A DNA stretch of 64,000 nucleotides from Acanthaster planci (GCF_001949145.1 NW_019091717.1:41111-105110), one strand, 5' to 3'; shown: positions 23,273 to 37,185, counted from the first letter of the stretch. Notes: generated from the sequence alone by a model not told the origin. Program-made: numbers and translations.

Positions 23273-24584
23273 TCTCTTTATCAATTCTCAACCAATAAGA
23301 ATTCCTGATGTATTGCCACGTTCCATCAATACTCTGCACTTCTGTCCTAACATTTGCCAATCAGCTTCGATGAAGACCCAAGTTTGTGTGAAGACAAATT
23401 ACACGCCATTTCTTGTCATGTCAGCACGTACGTGTATATTATGTCATTGCTGCAGAAGATGGTGGCGTTAAAGTTAAATAGCTGTGAACTACACCTATAT
23501 GTAGGACCCTAGGTGCTACGCTGTAGCACTTAGATGATATGTGCACCGCAGTGTAGCGTGCTGGGCGTGCAAGAGTTTAGAAACACAGATACATGTACGC
23601 TGTCCCAGACAGCTGCCTTTTCTTGTCACAGCTTTCAGTGTTATGCCCCTGTATGCTGACAGTAAACAAAAGAAATGCAGCTTTCGTCAGGTTTGTTTTT
23701 TCATTGGATTGTTGAAATGATTTATTTTATGAGGCCAAAGTGTCAAATTTAGAGTGTCTTACATGTACGTGTATTGGGACCTTCACTGCCTACCATATAT
23801 GTGTGTGTGTGCAACTGAACTGCAAATTCAGCCTCAATGTGTTGCCTATATTACTAAGGAAATCAGACTTTGATGCTTTCTCAGTTATGTTTGACATTTT
23901 GACAATTACAGACAGCCACGTAAATTTTACTTTACAGAAATGGCTTTTTTCCTAACATCTTTGCATCAGCATTCTCAAATGTGCATGCAGATTTCCAAAA
24001 AGAAAGCAGTGCAGAGGAATTTGAAAGAGACCGTACCGTTGAGCATACAACAAGAGATAAAACTGACGTTCGTTTGTAGCATGCATGTCCATGCCAACTG
24101 AAAGCACACAAATATCCATGGGAGGTACAAGGCAACCTCACCGAGTTGTAAACATAGTTATATTCAAGCAATGCTTTGAAATAGCATTTCCTGAGTTTTA
24201 CAGAGGGACGCAGATGGCAGCTTGTTTGCCTGATCATAGCAAATATACATGGAGTCACTTCCACTCTAATAATAGTGTGAGTTGTGTACATTTTATATGC
24301 CACAGCATGTACATGGAAGTTGGTTTGTAAATTAGAAGTTGTACAGAAGGTTGACTATTTTTTTAAAGGTAGATCAGGAAGTAGAGTTTTAGGTGGGGTG
24401 ATGGTAATGTAGAACAACTCTTGTAAATAGAGGAACCTACCTAGTAGTTGTCATTGTCATTTCCTATTCACACGGATGTGATATTTACATTCACACCATG
24501 CATGTTGCACTTATATCGAGGAAAGCACTGTCATATTTTTGGAAGGTGTCATGACCATATTTCTGCAATTTTCTTCCCCACCAG

Positions 24585-24639
24585 AGAAAGAAGGAAGAAA
24601 ATTGAAGACATAAGAAGGAATATCCGAGATGCAATCTTG
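24585..24639 (+). CDS. GNAS: GNAS exon 3 (vertebrate exon 4 equivalent)
   Basis: Acceptor TTCTTCCCCACCAG, donor TTG|GTAAGT. It completes Glu71 and encodes ERRKKIEDIRRNIRDAIL (72-89), linker 1 into helix A of the helical domain. It follows directly on the P-loop exon; the alternatively spliced vertebrate exon 3 has no visible counterpart in the 3.1-kb intron. Confidence 0.95.
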
Positions 24640-24990
24640 GTAAGTGGCCAGTAATAGCTAACTGTCCAATCTTGGGACTTTAAAGGCATGTGATAGCAAC
24701 TCACTCTTTATTGCTGTGCAAAAAGTGTGGGATCTTGAGCCAAACCTGGCATTGGTCCACAAGCAGGTTACCCTTAGATCTTTGAATTACTGCTGAGGGT
24801 ATGAATGAAGAGGGGAGTTGAACCCATTCAAAAGTCTGAGCACTTCTCCCTGTCATCGTACCTACTAAAGGTCCAGGGCCCACAGCATGTATGTTCCATC
24901 CAACCCCCAGCCCAGAACTTCCTACTGCCAACAGGCAAATGTTTTGCATACAAACGATTTTTGTTTCTGTTCTTTCGCTGTCGTTATCAG

Positions 24991-25110
24991 ACGATAACAG
25001 GAGCAATGAGCACCTTAACACCACCCATTCAACTAGCAGAACCACAGAACCAATTCAGACTGGATTATATTCAAGATGTCTCAAGTTCACCGGATTTTGA
25101 TTACCCGGAG
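24991..25110 (+). CDS. GNAS: GNAS exon 4, helical domain
   Basis: Acceptor CGTTATCAG, donor GAG|GTAGTG (a modest donor). It encodes 40 residues (90-129), TITGAMSTLTPP through QNQFRLDYI to PDFDYPE, matching the helix A/B region of G alpha s. Both ends are in phase 0. Confidence 0.95.
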
Positions 25111-25473
25111 GTAGTGTACCAGATTTTATTTTTTTTTAATCTTCCATCATTATTTTCATATTTTGTTTTCCGGTTTTTGTCGGAAATATGTTTTGTCTTA
25201 TAATTCAGGGACTGTTGAGAACTGTTAAATCAATTTTGCAGGACTGTTTGTGAGAGTAAGCAGGGTGCTATTCACAGTGGTGTCTTCTTTCACACACTTT
25301 GTTGGCCTGTTTGGACTCCCTGGCATTTGTGTAAAAGAGTGACCAGTATCTCAAGTGCTGGTTAAATCTGTAATTGTGATGTGTACAAAAACTTCTGATA
25401 AGCCACAGAATGTTTCAACAAGGAAGGATGTTCAGTCTCTGCAGTGCACAAGGAGACTGAATAATTTTAAATA

Positions 25474-25697
25474 TACTACTAAAAAAAGTTAAGGACCACT
25501 TTTTATTTTGTGCATACTTTTTGTATCGTATGAGATATTTTGCTGCTGAAAAAGTCCAGTACAACTGTCCTGAATAACCTTAAAAACACTGTAATCAATT
25601 TCACTTGTGGTTGGTTTCAGTTGCTGCATAATGTCTCCTGCATTTCTTAAAAAATTACAAGAAAAAAGTGGTCCTTAATTTTTGTTAGTAGTGTATA
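25474..25697. mobile_element. MITE, mariner-like size and TA flanks
   Basis: The left end reads TACTACTAAAAAAAG and then TTAAGGACCACTTTTT. The right end is its near-complement, AAAAAGTGGTCCTTAA and then TTTTTGTTAGTAGTG. Outer TA dinucleotides could be the target duplication. It is about 220 bp, non-coding, and lies in intron 4 just downstream of exon 4. Confidence 0.75.
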
Positions 25698-27992
25698 TGG
25701 GCTCAAAAATTATAAAAGAAATAAAACAGTTCTGATATTAAAATTGTATTATACGCCCCTTCAACGTGGACCAGATGCGGCTTAGAAATTTACCATTCAT
25801 GCCTTGGAGAAAAGACCTATGTGATTTATATGCCTGGTCCTTTGAAAATCACTCAGTCCTTCCCAAGGGATGCTGCACCTTTCTTCAGGTGCAACCGTTG
25901 TGCAAGGACGGATGGGTTTCGGCTCCAGAGATTGATCATTCTCGGCACAAGGTTTGAATTCATCATGTTCAGTCTGGCCACACCAGTGTCTCGCTGAACT
26001 GTTAAAATATGTCATTTAGGCAGTGGTAGTAATTGTAATTGTTTTGCGGTAAGTACAGGTGACTATAGTGTTCAGAGTCGGGAGTGCCTGGCAGTGCTTT
26101 AAGTTGTTTGTTCTCCTCCTAAAAAGACAGTGCTGTGGTCTGGAGGTTTTAATCTGCAGTGCGTATTTGCATGCATTGCCAAATGCAACACTTGTTTTTT
26201 TCCCCATCACGCAAAGCCCTGCCCGGTACTCCGTCTTCCTCAGTGGTTCCCTGTGCTGTCCACTCTTGGGAAAGACTTCAGCACATAAATTCAGAAGAAA
26301 GATTTATGAAATCCATAACTGTGTTACTTTTGTAGTAGAATCCTGTGATATACATGTAGTTTGGTAAATGATTGAAGCCAGAGAAAATAGACATGATATG
26401 GTGTGGGATCCACATACTGGAACAAAGGACCTTGGGCATGAGTAGCGTGCCCTAAGTGTCAAAGAGGGAGGGCGCACACCCCTGGCCATTCAGAAAATCA
26501 CTGTGAACTTCTTCAATCAGCGGTCAAATGCGCTCACACTTATGATCTTAACCTCAGTCTTTCTAAGGTGTTTCAGACTCAAATTTCCAAAACTGATACC
26601 TGGTTCCTTGCAGATGTACCAGAAAGCCTCCAAAATGCCAATTGAAAAAATGCCCATGTTTAGTGGGTCAAAACTTGCAGAAAAGTTCATGTTTTTTGCA
26701 GAACTTTCGATGAGGAGTTTGGGCATCTCAAACCCTATCCATTCGTGCAAAAATCGATGAAAATAGTGTGGTCCCTGCGGGCTAGAAATAGCATGTCTTC
26801 AGGGAGTCTGGTGACCACATTTTTGTACACAAAAACGATCCATGCGCACAATGTGTGCGCAGTAGCCCGTTTCGGTCTGCAACACGTTTCGCTTGGCCTC
26901 TTTCCTGTTTATTGGGGATTTTCTGAATAATTCATCATGGTTATGTACAGAGCAGCGGAAAAAGCTGTATACAGACGAACATGAACAAATGGATTTCAAT
27001 AGCGTCCGCTACGAATGTTATTTTGCTGGGCAGGGTGGTATTGACGAAACATGAAAAATACAGAAACTGATGGTACTCTTTCTGTAGTAGAAATCACTGC
27101 ATTTTTTTACGTTCTGCATGAAGTTTTATGCTGCATATTTTGACTAAATGTCCAAGTCGGGAAGCGTATATACACCAATATGCACGTTATCTAAACCCCT
27201 GACTTGATACAGTGGATCGCACTTGGGGGAGGAATTTTTTCAATTTCTGTTCTGCCATAGAAGTAGAATAATCCAGTCCATTAAGGTTTTTAGAGTTCAG
27301 CCAAAGGGTTAGAGATGTAATCATACATGTACATGATAAAAAAAAAATCGTCATCCACTCTCGCAGAATAGCTGTGACATTCTGTAAGAAGCCTTGCCAC
27401 AGATCACAGTGTACATGTACATATACGTGTACAGTGAAGTTTTTGCCTGGAAGGCCCATTAAACACAACCTTTTGGCTCCGGATATCATGTAGCCCAGCA
27501 AAGAAGTTGAAAAGAGAAAGAGAAAAAAAGGATTCGGGTCATATAAAAAAATAGCTGTGACATTCAGAACCACTCTAATTACCAATCAGAATAACATAAA
27601 AAGAAGCGAAATTTGACTCGCGTGTAATTGCAGGTTGATTTGTTCACACTTAATCCCTGTATGACCAATGCAAAATTATACAAGCGTGGCATTTAGAAAG
27701 CTGGGGGAAGAGGAGATTGGGAGGGTTACATGTAATCTGCCGGTGGATGAGCTTCCGTTACATGTACAATTTAAGCATACACCAGTCACATGACACTAAA
27801 CAGAATATCACGCACGTTTAACCTTATGCCTAAATGTAAATTCAGATTTTGGACTGAGAATACATGTATCAGTCATTATCATTATTATTGCTTGCTCTAT
27901 AAATTAGAGCAAGCAATGTCAAGACAGTGAGATCGGTACATGTACATGTATGTGCCGTCAGTGTGCACTTGTGGCAGAGATAAAATACTTGA

Positions 27993-28080
27993 TATGGGTA
28001 ACTCCAGAAAATAGGGGTCCAAAAGTGGGGTGGAAAAGTTGTACATGTATGCATAAATTGACATTTGTGTCCTCATTTAA
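27993..28080. mobile_element. one-ended MITE fragment, GGGTAA(C/T)TCCA family
   Basis: GGGTAACTCCAGAAAATAGG followed by GGTCC, and further in GACATTTGTGTCCTCATTT, parallel the left end of the element at 59240. No complementary right end was found nearby, so it is a truncated copy. Confidence 0.5.
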
Positions 28081-28302
28081 TGAGGCTCATCACCAGAGCA
28101 ATTGCACCATCAATATTGAACTAAAAAATGCAGTAGAAAGCGGACTTTGTGTTTCCATAAATGTCACATTACTGAAGGAATAGCCCAGTGCACTGATGAC
28201 TTTGCACAGTGTTAAACACAGAGCATAGTGGGATAGAAATAAGAATAGGGGCTTTGTTGTGGTGTACCTGACCTTCCTGTGCCATACATGTAAGAAGGGA
28301 AA

Positions 28303-28557
28303 TGGGTCATTCTATAATTTGGGGTCCAATTTTTTCCTGTCCCCTTTAAATCTGCCTATGAATTTCTAATGTGTAATACTCATTCTTTAATTTCCAAGAT
28401 TGAATACACAATGCAAATTACCAGCTAATCAAATAAAAATAGTTTGAAATCAATTTCAGTGATATACATGTATGCCTTGTCGAAGTATACAAGTCAGGTG
28501 TGACAATTACAGAAGAATGTCACATGTCGCTGGACCCCAAATTTATAGAATGACCCA
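28303..28557. mobile_element. MITE with TGGGTCATTCTATAA termini
   Basis: TGGGTCATTCTATAATTTGG plus GGTCCA (28303-28328) is matched by the complement of 28531-28557 with a single-base length difference. It is 255 bp. The terminus resembles that of the elements at 27993 and 59240. Confidence 0.75.
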
Positions 28558-29427
28558 ACTGGCAGATCCATGTACCTGTACAAGTTACACTTGTTCACAA
28601 GAAACTGAAAGGTGCAATCTTATCCTTCCTAGTTGTGGAAGATCATTTCTCAGACAATTCACAATGATAGTTTTTTCTAGTGTTTCTACTGATTCAACAC
28701 ATTTTTCAGGTTTCTCAAATTTTAAATTCCAAATACACTTTCCTTAATCGTTTAGGACCTTTTGATAAAACTGTGGGTGTACATGTAAAGTTATAACAAG
28801 CAATGCGGGTTTACTGAGATTGTTGTGTTCAATTGAAGCCACCTATATATATTTCATTTTGATTTAAATCCACATTTTGGATTCAACACATAAATGAAGG
28901 ATTCATAATCAGGACTTAAATTAGCTTTATTATTTTAAACTCTGAGTTGAATTTGGTAACAGTGTCAGAGTACAACTGTGTTTCCCTCACTAGGAAGAAC
29001 CAGAGGGTAAAAGAAAATGCATCATGCTCATTTCGAGCAGTGCACAGAGTCGAGGATCTGTGCTCATTCATTTTGTGGAGACAAGTATAATTGACATTTA
29101 AACGAATGTCCAAGTTTGAGTGATATGAAGCATTTGCATACTCCACACTGTATACGTATGCGTGCACCAGTAGCAGGGGCGAACCATGTGAACACGTGGA
29201 GAGATTATCTGGCTTGAATATCTATGGGATATCCTCTTATTGAACTGTGTGCTCTTTTTTGAGGGTGGTTTTCAACCCCCCCCAACCATCATTGTGGCTC
29301 ACTGATGTGGACAATACACCGTAGTTTCTTTTTCAGTCAATGGCTCTGTACAGTGTACTTTGGCTTTTGTGCCCCATTCAGCTGGTGGTTCAACAATGGT
29401 GGCGACCCTAATGCTATTAATGCTTTG

Positions 29428-29498
29428 CTATTTATAGCACTACGTTATTTATAGCAACCAGCAAGTTTACCTGGCATCATCATCAGAGATAAAAATAG
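29428..29498. promoter_or_regulatory. MEF2-type site cluster, intron 4
   Basis: CTATTTATAG (29428-29437), TTATTTATAG (29445-29454) and ATAAAAATAG (29489-29498) lie within 71 bp. The first matches the full MEF2 consensus CTA(A/T)4TAG; the others differ at the first base or two. Binding is inferred. Confidence 0.4.
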
Positions 29499-31326
29499 CC
29501 TTTGGAGCACATGCGCACAGGTTGTAGCTTCCCAAGAGGAAATGCAGGGTCAAACCTATTTTCTGCATAAATTATTGAAATCCAAGTGTACATGTACATG
29601 TACATGGATAGTTCTGACAGACAAAAGCTGCATGCATTTAAGGGTAGTAAATGCCCATGCCACAGCTTTAAGACATCCCCAGATTGCCAGTTGTTGAATC
29701 AAATGGCATTGGCAGCACCCAGTGATGGCAAATCTAATCAACTTGAAACGAATGATATACATGTACAGTACACTTTACTGCTTTTGAAAGTTAGGATTTT
29801 TAATTTGGCAGAAACACATCACATACAAGTCAAGGCTCTTCATGAAAGTACAGAGCACCAATCACTGTCGGAAGTATGATTAAGCAGAGGCACCCAAAGA
29901 CTTTTGCATGTCTACACGTACATGGCCTCATAGGCCATTTCCCCTAGTTTTTGTACCATCATTTCCTCCACTTGAAGATCAGTACACCTGTACTCGGAAT
30001 ATTTTTGTCAGGTGGTTGTTTTACCAGATAACCAGTACCTTTTTACTCGTTGCATCCAAACGGTTATTTATTCTCGCCGGTATGTTTTGCAGCAGAAGGC
30101 CCATTCTTAAAAATTAAAGATTCAAAACACAATCAGGATTTTTACTTCTGCCTTGAAAAGCACCTCATGTGGAATTGGTTAATATTGAATCGTTTATGTG
30201 GATATGCTCACTGGTGAGGTGAATTACCACAAAAAAATAGTAAGTGCAGTGGGATCTGTTTCTGATGATGTTTGCTGAACTGATTTTGCTTTTAGCTGTG
30301 TTTAAGCCCAATGACTCGTAGTCACATTGATTATGTTGTTTGCATCTTTTTAAATTGGCATATGTACAGGTTTCAATCACAGAGTTTGCCTTAATTGTCA
30401 GAGCATTTGTTTTTCCTTTGCGCTTACCCATGATGTCGTTGGTTTGGGTAAACTTGGGCAGTTTGTGGTGTAATTAAAGGATGTAATGGAATGTAGGTAA
30501 CTCCTCAACCAGACTTTTCATGGGTGTTTACCGTTACTAAATGTGAAAGGCTCGAGTTGCTCTGGAAGAAAAGTGGGGCCAGAGTCTGCATTCAGGTAAA
30601 AATCCTCAAATATAACACTATTAACAGACGAGTACGTGTACATTTAGGTTGGCCTTGGGATCCTGGTGACGTGCATTTAGAGGCAGGCAGGCCGGCCATA
30701 TTGAAGGTGTTGCCTCTGACTCGGGGGCATTCACCCACAGCGACTGAAAAATGCAGTCCTCCTATGATGCATTTTGAGTGTGTTATGCCCCAGTTTGCTA
30801 AGAAGCAACACACCCGCAGATGGCGTGATGAGCAACTATGATTTACAGTGTAGCCTGGAAATGAGAGCTCTGAAGTCGATAGCCTTCTTGCTTTAGTCAG
30901 CAGGATTGACAAGCTTTCTGGTTAGTTTTTTCCTGCAGCATTGAAAGTGGATCTTCTATAGTCTGGCGGCTCAGCTTAAAAGGTCGTGGAATAACTTCTC
31001 TTCATCGTGTAAAGCTTAGCTTTTGGTATAATGTCACGTGTAAAGTGCACATTGACCACAGTTTAAAGTCTAACTTTCCTTCAATAATACATACGTGTTC
31101 TGTGAAACCTGCTGCATCAGCCAGTGAAATCCAACAAGTTCCGTAACCCATTGGCTCATGTATGTACCCTGTACAGTGGTCCATTTATGGTGTGTACATG
31201 TACATTTGGAAAACGTGTTCTGAAGTAGTGTTGGCACATACGTCTCTAAAATTCTATAACCATCCAAATATTGCAAAAGGTTTTCAGAGAAATTCACAGA
31301 ATCAGGGAAAGTTTGGATTAGGCAAA

Positions 31327-32230
31327 CAAGAATTTCTGCTTCCAATTACATGTCTCTCAAAAAACAGGGTCAGTTGGTCCGAAATTTTTGGGGGGAGGGG
31401 ATAATTTTTTTGTGCTGATTGAATGGGGTATGCAAATTTCAGTGTGGACTTCTTCCATTTGCACTATGAAAGCTATAAAAATTTGCCACAAAAACTGATA
31501 AAAACTTGCGTTTATCAGTGTCAGATATCTACTGTTGACATTTCTTAATAATGGACAATTCACACCAAGTATGCACAACACAAGTCAGATAATCACGACG
31601 ACGGGAAACTGGCAGCAGTGCCCATATACCATGTGGTAGGCTTGTGTGATGCATCTAGAGGGGCGGGTGATAAACCTTGTTCTGGGGCAGGAAATTTTGT
31701 GGAAATACACTGGCTTGAAGTATGAGCAATATAACTCCTTATTAAATTCATGAACATAGAAACTGCGCACATAGACGAGATCAAGTTCTGTGAATTCTTG
31801 CTACATTGATGTTTCTTTTGACGTCCAGCTGTAGAGGTGTGTGTATACATTTCGGTGTAATAATGCGATGTTGGCTTGGATGCGTAGACTGATTACCACA
31901 TTTTCATCATGCTTTTTTTGCAATGACGTGGTGCTGCAGGTGCCAGTGCAGTATACATTGAGAATTGTTGCACATGTTTTCACCATGTAGCGATAGGGAA
32001 ATAAAAAGGAGAACTTGTGAAAATGACAGAAATTTCTTTTCAAAAATTGCACATGTAATTAGGAAAACTTTTACATAAAAACATTTTGACATGAAAAAAT
32101 TTGTTGAGAGGTGTTTTGTGAAGACAATTTAAAAATTTTTTTTTCCAACTCGCCGATAAAAATTTGAGGGTTCGGCCAAAAATTAGGGTCAGTTAGGAAT
32201 CCAGAAGAACTTTTTTGCCTATGAGTTCAA
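31327..32230. mobile_element. about 0.9-kb interspersed repeat, copy A
   Basis: The segment is homologous along most of its length to 39706-40598 in the same orientation. Shared landmarks are ATTACATG near the left end, AATAATGGAC, GTGATGCATCTAG, GATAAACCTTGT, TTTTGTGGA, ACACTGGCTT and, at the right end, GGTCAGT followed by CCAGAA. AGGGTCAGTT occurs at both ends of this copy. The minus strand of both copies has a similar short frame containing KPVYxHKxSC and TRFIxRPxRCIT. The class is not identified. Confidence 0.7.
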
Positions 32231-32467
32231 GTTTCCGAATTGGACAACTGTACTTATAGAGTGGACCCATCAAGTGATCTTTTTTGTAATGTTCTAGAAA
32301 GTTGCTGTTTTTTATTTCTTTTTACAGTGCATACAAAAAAGTAACTCTAATCATGTGTTTTTCTTGACCCAAAATCGTTTGTTAATGGAATGTTAATCTC
32401 TGCAGGCGCACAACAGCATTGTCCTTGAAGTGTTCCTCCACCCTCTCTGTTTGTCTTTGTGAAGGTG

Positions 32468-32725
32468 GTGCACTTATAAGAGTTGTAATGGCTCGAGTCA
32501 GTGACTCGAGTCCAACTCGAGTCACCAGTTTTTGTGACTCAACTCAAGTCCTGACAGGTAAATGATTTGACTCTGTTCGAGTCATTGCAAGCAACTGACT
32601 CCACTCAACTCGAGTCCCTACTTGAGTCACTACGTTACAGTGACTCGATTCGATTCAGTCACTGGGTTAAAACGACTCAACTTGAGTCACAAAAATTAGT
32701 GACTCATTACAACTCGGGCACTTAT
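32468..32725. mobile_element. repeat array of ACTCGAGT/TGACTC words with inverted ends
   Basis: The segment is dominated by variants of ACTCGAGTC and TGACTC in both orientations. Its left end (GTGCACTTATAAGAGTTGTA) and right end (TTACAACTCGGGCAC) are roughly complementary, as in a MITE. Four exact AP-1-type TGA(C/G)TCA sites occur at 32535, 32623, 32683 and 32700. Confidence 0.6.
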
Positions 32726-35700
32726 TCACATAGCGAACGCCCACCTGGATGTGCTTCAGCCCTCATTCACTATTATTTAAGCCCCTTTCACCAAGTCCCA
32801 GAATGCATGTGCATACATGTACAGCTTGGGGACCTCTGTGCCTGACATTAAATACGTGTACATGTAGAATCCATTCCCAGCTTGCATTTGGAATCATTTA
32901 ACTTTACACTTCTGAGAAAATCAACTATCTGTCCAATTCTGGTTCCCTCCCAAGAATTGATACAAGCAGCTTTTATTTTGAGTGACATTTTAGCCTTTCT
33001 GCAGTCTTCGTAGACTGGGTAGTTCCAGGAAGAGTCTGATTCCGGAATGCCTGCTGGAAAGCAGCTGTGCACTGTGCTTTATTGGTAACACTGCCACTTC
33101 AGAATGGATGTTGGGTCATATTGTAAAGTTGGTCCTTTGATATTGTAGTTCCTCAGCGAATTCTATTGACGTTTTTGGATGTGCTTTATAGAGGAGAATA
33201 GGAGCCAGTACCAAGACAGATCCTTTACTCCAGGATATCAATGTAATCAATTTGAAAAGTGTTGTATTCATGTAAGCTGATTGTGCATAAATATGTATAA
33301 ATGCACGAGCATAAATGTTTATCCGAGCAGATGTATTCACAGGAACAAGTATTTACACAGAAACACAAAGGAAAACTAAAAGTTGAGATACTGGTAACCA
33401 ATATTTTTAGGAACAGAAAACAACATCAGCTATTTTTAACTCTCTGAAATGGAATATGCATTTCGCTTTCTAATCTAATGCTGGCAAGTTCAGAAATGAG
33501 CGAGCTTGTGGGCAGTTGTCAACATCATGATTATACAATGAAGATGGGACTTTGGTGGTAACTTTTTGGGGGGGCTGCATTTCTATTTTTCTTTCTTTTT
33601 TGAAGGCTTAAAGTGCTGAGTCTGTTTCTGTGCATTATGGATAAACACTGTTTTATGAAAAGTCAGCTTATTAGGTGTAAGCCAATGATTGCATCACATC
33701 AGATGTTCAGATGGGGGGGGGGCATTTGCTTCAACAAATCATCCAGCTGTCTTGCTTAGCGGTATATTTTTGTAACCTTCCCTGCATTTACTCAGTAGCT
33801 ACCCCATAACCTTGAGGCTTAGTGTAATCCTAACTATGAAATATATCAATATTCGGACTGTTCAGTCCCAACATCTTCTGTCACCTGTGAGATGCCTTCC
33901 TGTCTCAGACACTCTCTTATCTGTATCACCTGATTCAGGTATTTCAAACAATCTATTTTGAGGTCCTTTTGTTTTTAAACTGGTTGCCTGTGAATGCTAT
34001 TTTTGGTGCAAGTCCCAATAGAATGATTCCCCAATACTAAAAATCATTCTTGCCGATATATACTTTTATTGAAGTTGCTATTGCTCTGTGTGTGTCTGGA
34101 GCTGACCAGTGTGAAGCCGATGCATTCAACAGATTTGTCCCCTGCCTACTTGTACATGTAAATGCACGAAAGCTTAAACTTAATTCTCCATGATTCCACC
34201 TTTCCGTCATAAGTTACTGTACTGGTAAATGTGCAATTGTGCATATCACTGAAAGATGGAGCACCAAAAAAAAAAACCAAAAAACTGAAGGTGCCTTTCT
34301 GTTGCGGGATGACAGGGAAATACACCATCCTAAGATGGGATGCAGAGAGAGAGAGAGAGATGTCTTCCCAAGATATGGTATCATCTTCCTGAGATGAGAC
34401 ACCTGAGGGAGATGTCATGATTCTGTCCATCCGTGAAAGTTTGCTTGGGAAATGCGGAAACGCCAGTGTTCACTTCAAGCTTCCATATCACTTCAAGGCA
34501 TTCTTGCATGACAGTGTGGAAAATGTATGGATCAAACATTGCACCAGTTCCAGAAAGTTGACTCTAGCCTGAAAGCTAAATTTACCAGGTGGTTGAATGG
34601 CTAAACAAGGACTACTCGGTACCTCTGACCGACACCCAATCCCAAGGCCACTGATCAGATGAATTTGTCAAAAGAGTGAACTGTTTTTTTGGGAATTATC
34701 AGACGTCACACATTTACAATGTTTCTGTAATTCTTTGAAAATGATATTTCTGATAAGTAGTAAATGGGTTATAATACAAAGGAGTATCAGGATCTTCCGA
34801 GGAAAACAGTTCCAGGTACCCTGTGCAAGGATGACATACTCCTAGTAAAATTATATTCTTAGCTCTGTCAGTTTCCCAGGCGTCAGTGTAAGCCATATGA
34901 AGCTTACTCCCATGGGAGGTCATGAAATCTACGCACCAAACTGTTTTGCAAGGAAACACCATTTATTTATGGTAGGGATGGAAATGAAGGAAGGCTTTCC
35001 AGCTTGTTCCCTTTAACATGGTATTGTTGTGCCATTTATGTACATGTTTGCTGGGGGGGAGGGGGGAAGCTGCAAGAAACAAAGCGGAAAATTTACATCA
35101 ATGATGGCCTGTTCATGATGCCGCTGCAGTGCAGATTTCTGACTAAAGAAGCAAATACTTGCACTGCGATTTTCTTGAAAATGGAAAAGAGTTCACTGCA
35201 CAGCGATCTTACAGCTGTGGGTTTTTTCCATGCAGGCGGGACATATTTCACGGAACAAGCTGTACCGCAAACACTGCTAAATGCTGGAAAAGTCAACACG
35301 GTTAAAAGTTCTATTTACATACACGTGTACACGCAGTGGGATTCAGATTTGACACAAGTGGCAGGGTGCTGTTCTCTTTGTCCTACCAGCTGGACAAAAT
35401 CCACTGATTGCATTTGTTTTATACCAAATTGCTTCTTAATTCAGCTTAGAGCTGTCCCCCGTGAAGTACATGTATGTACTTGCACCTGAAATGAAGACTT
35501 CTTCCAGACGCTTCCCCCTACATATTATGCATTATGCCTGCCGTGTATGCATGATATACACAGTGTCAAAAATCCCCTGTCTTCAATACTTTGACAACTC
35601 CCAAGATTGAATTCAAAGTGCCTGACTACTCTAAGTTTCAAGGTGTTTCATTGTATCATGGTCTTCCTCCACTTTAGTACAGTGTTATACATGTCATACA

Positions 35701-37185
35701 TTGCATTACATTGTACTAAATTTTATGGTAGATGAACTTGGAAATTTTGTAAAGCTTTCATTTTCTGTGACTTGATTCTACTCTTTTCAAGCAAGTTTTC
35801 CAAAGTGGTGAGCTCAGATGGAGAGAGACATGGACCTGTATCTATTGCACCCGTTTATGTACTGTACATGTAGCTTTCTGCCACGGAAGTTTTCTTCGAT
35901 TTGTAAACAATCCCCCAAGTGTGGGTCTTCCTGTCATGGGACAGAATTTTTATCCTCCCAGTTGTCAAGATGGGGGTGTGATTCCTCTGGATTTTTTCTG
36001 GAATTCGAGATTCTCATTCCCCAAATTGTGCATGTTTGTATGTTTTAGTCATCCAGGTTTTGCTCCTTGTTTGTACTTTGTGCAGAAAAAAAAAACAACT
36101 GCAAGATTCACACAAAGCCACTTGCAGGAAGTTGAACTTACATTTTGCTAGCTGTGAACCACTTCATGTGGGATGAAATGTAAACATGCAGAGATTTCCT
36201 GTGCCGTAACACTGAGAACATTTCATTACATTCTGGTGAATTTTACTTGCCCCACACTTGAGTGATTCTCATTGTGTTTGTGCACACACACAGAATCAAA
36301 CTAGCCTGAGAAGGTCAAGCGTGTGGGGAACCCTCAAGGGGGCATGGGCCACAGCTTGGCTTTTCAGTAACTGTCACTCCGTGACATTGTTCGGGAGATT
36401 CAACAGAGTGACGGTGCAGTGAGAAATGTCCACTAATCTTGACCAAATGACCACCAGGGGTCAGCATTTGTAAAGTCTGACTTTGTCAAGGACAGCTGTG
36501 ATCGTGGTATCTTGTCATTGTAAAGAAAAGAAAAGAAAAATGCTGAAAATTATAGCATGCCTGGAGTATGTTGGTTTTGGAATACTATCAGCAAGCAGTT
36601 TGATGCTCTTAAAAGTCACAATATGCTGTTGTCATTGTTGCAACCCCTGTGCAGTTCTGTTGGATACTCTCCTGATCATCAAATGAAAAGACATATACAT
36701 GTACCACTTTCTGAACTCCCTAAGCTTTTTGCCCTTGGTGACGTCCTAAATTCTCCAGAAAACCTCTCTGTACCAAAAGCCGGGAACTTCAACTAAGTGC
36801 CATCAAGTCTGATAAAATAAGCAGTGGCTCATCTCTGCCTCTGCATTCCTACAAAACATGTCAAAACCTCCTGATGAATGTTGAAGAATCTTAAAGGGTG
36901 ATGCTCGTAATAAATGTTTGTGTGAGGACAGTGCTTGTGGTTTCCTCCTTTTTTGTTTCCCAAATAAGTTTTTTCGATCCGCAATCAGCATTTTTCTAGA
37001 CACGTTTGTATTCATATTCACCTTGTTTTCTTGTTCCCTTAAATTTCCCTTCTTATTCTAGTTTGTGAATTTTGGAAACTACTTCATGTGATGAATTTTT
37101 TTTTTGATGTTATACTCTCTTGAAGCCATATTGCTGTATTGAAAACCACATCATTAGATTGTATTTTATTCTCCCCTGATTACAG

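Larger units (their letters stand above)
25698..37185 (+). other. GNAS: GNAS intron 4, main body
   Basis: No independent gene is recognised. The intron holds the MITEs and repeats listed separately, many TACATGTA words, and a CT-dinucleotide run (GAGAGAGAGAGAG at about 34347). ORFs up to 161 codons (35004-35489) have no family resemblance. Confidence 0.6.

Noticed and set aside
35004-35489. 161-codon ORF in intron 4
   Set aside because: No family resemblance, compositionally like the intron around it.
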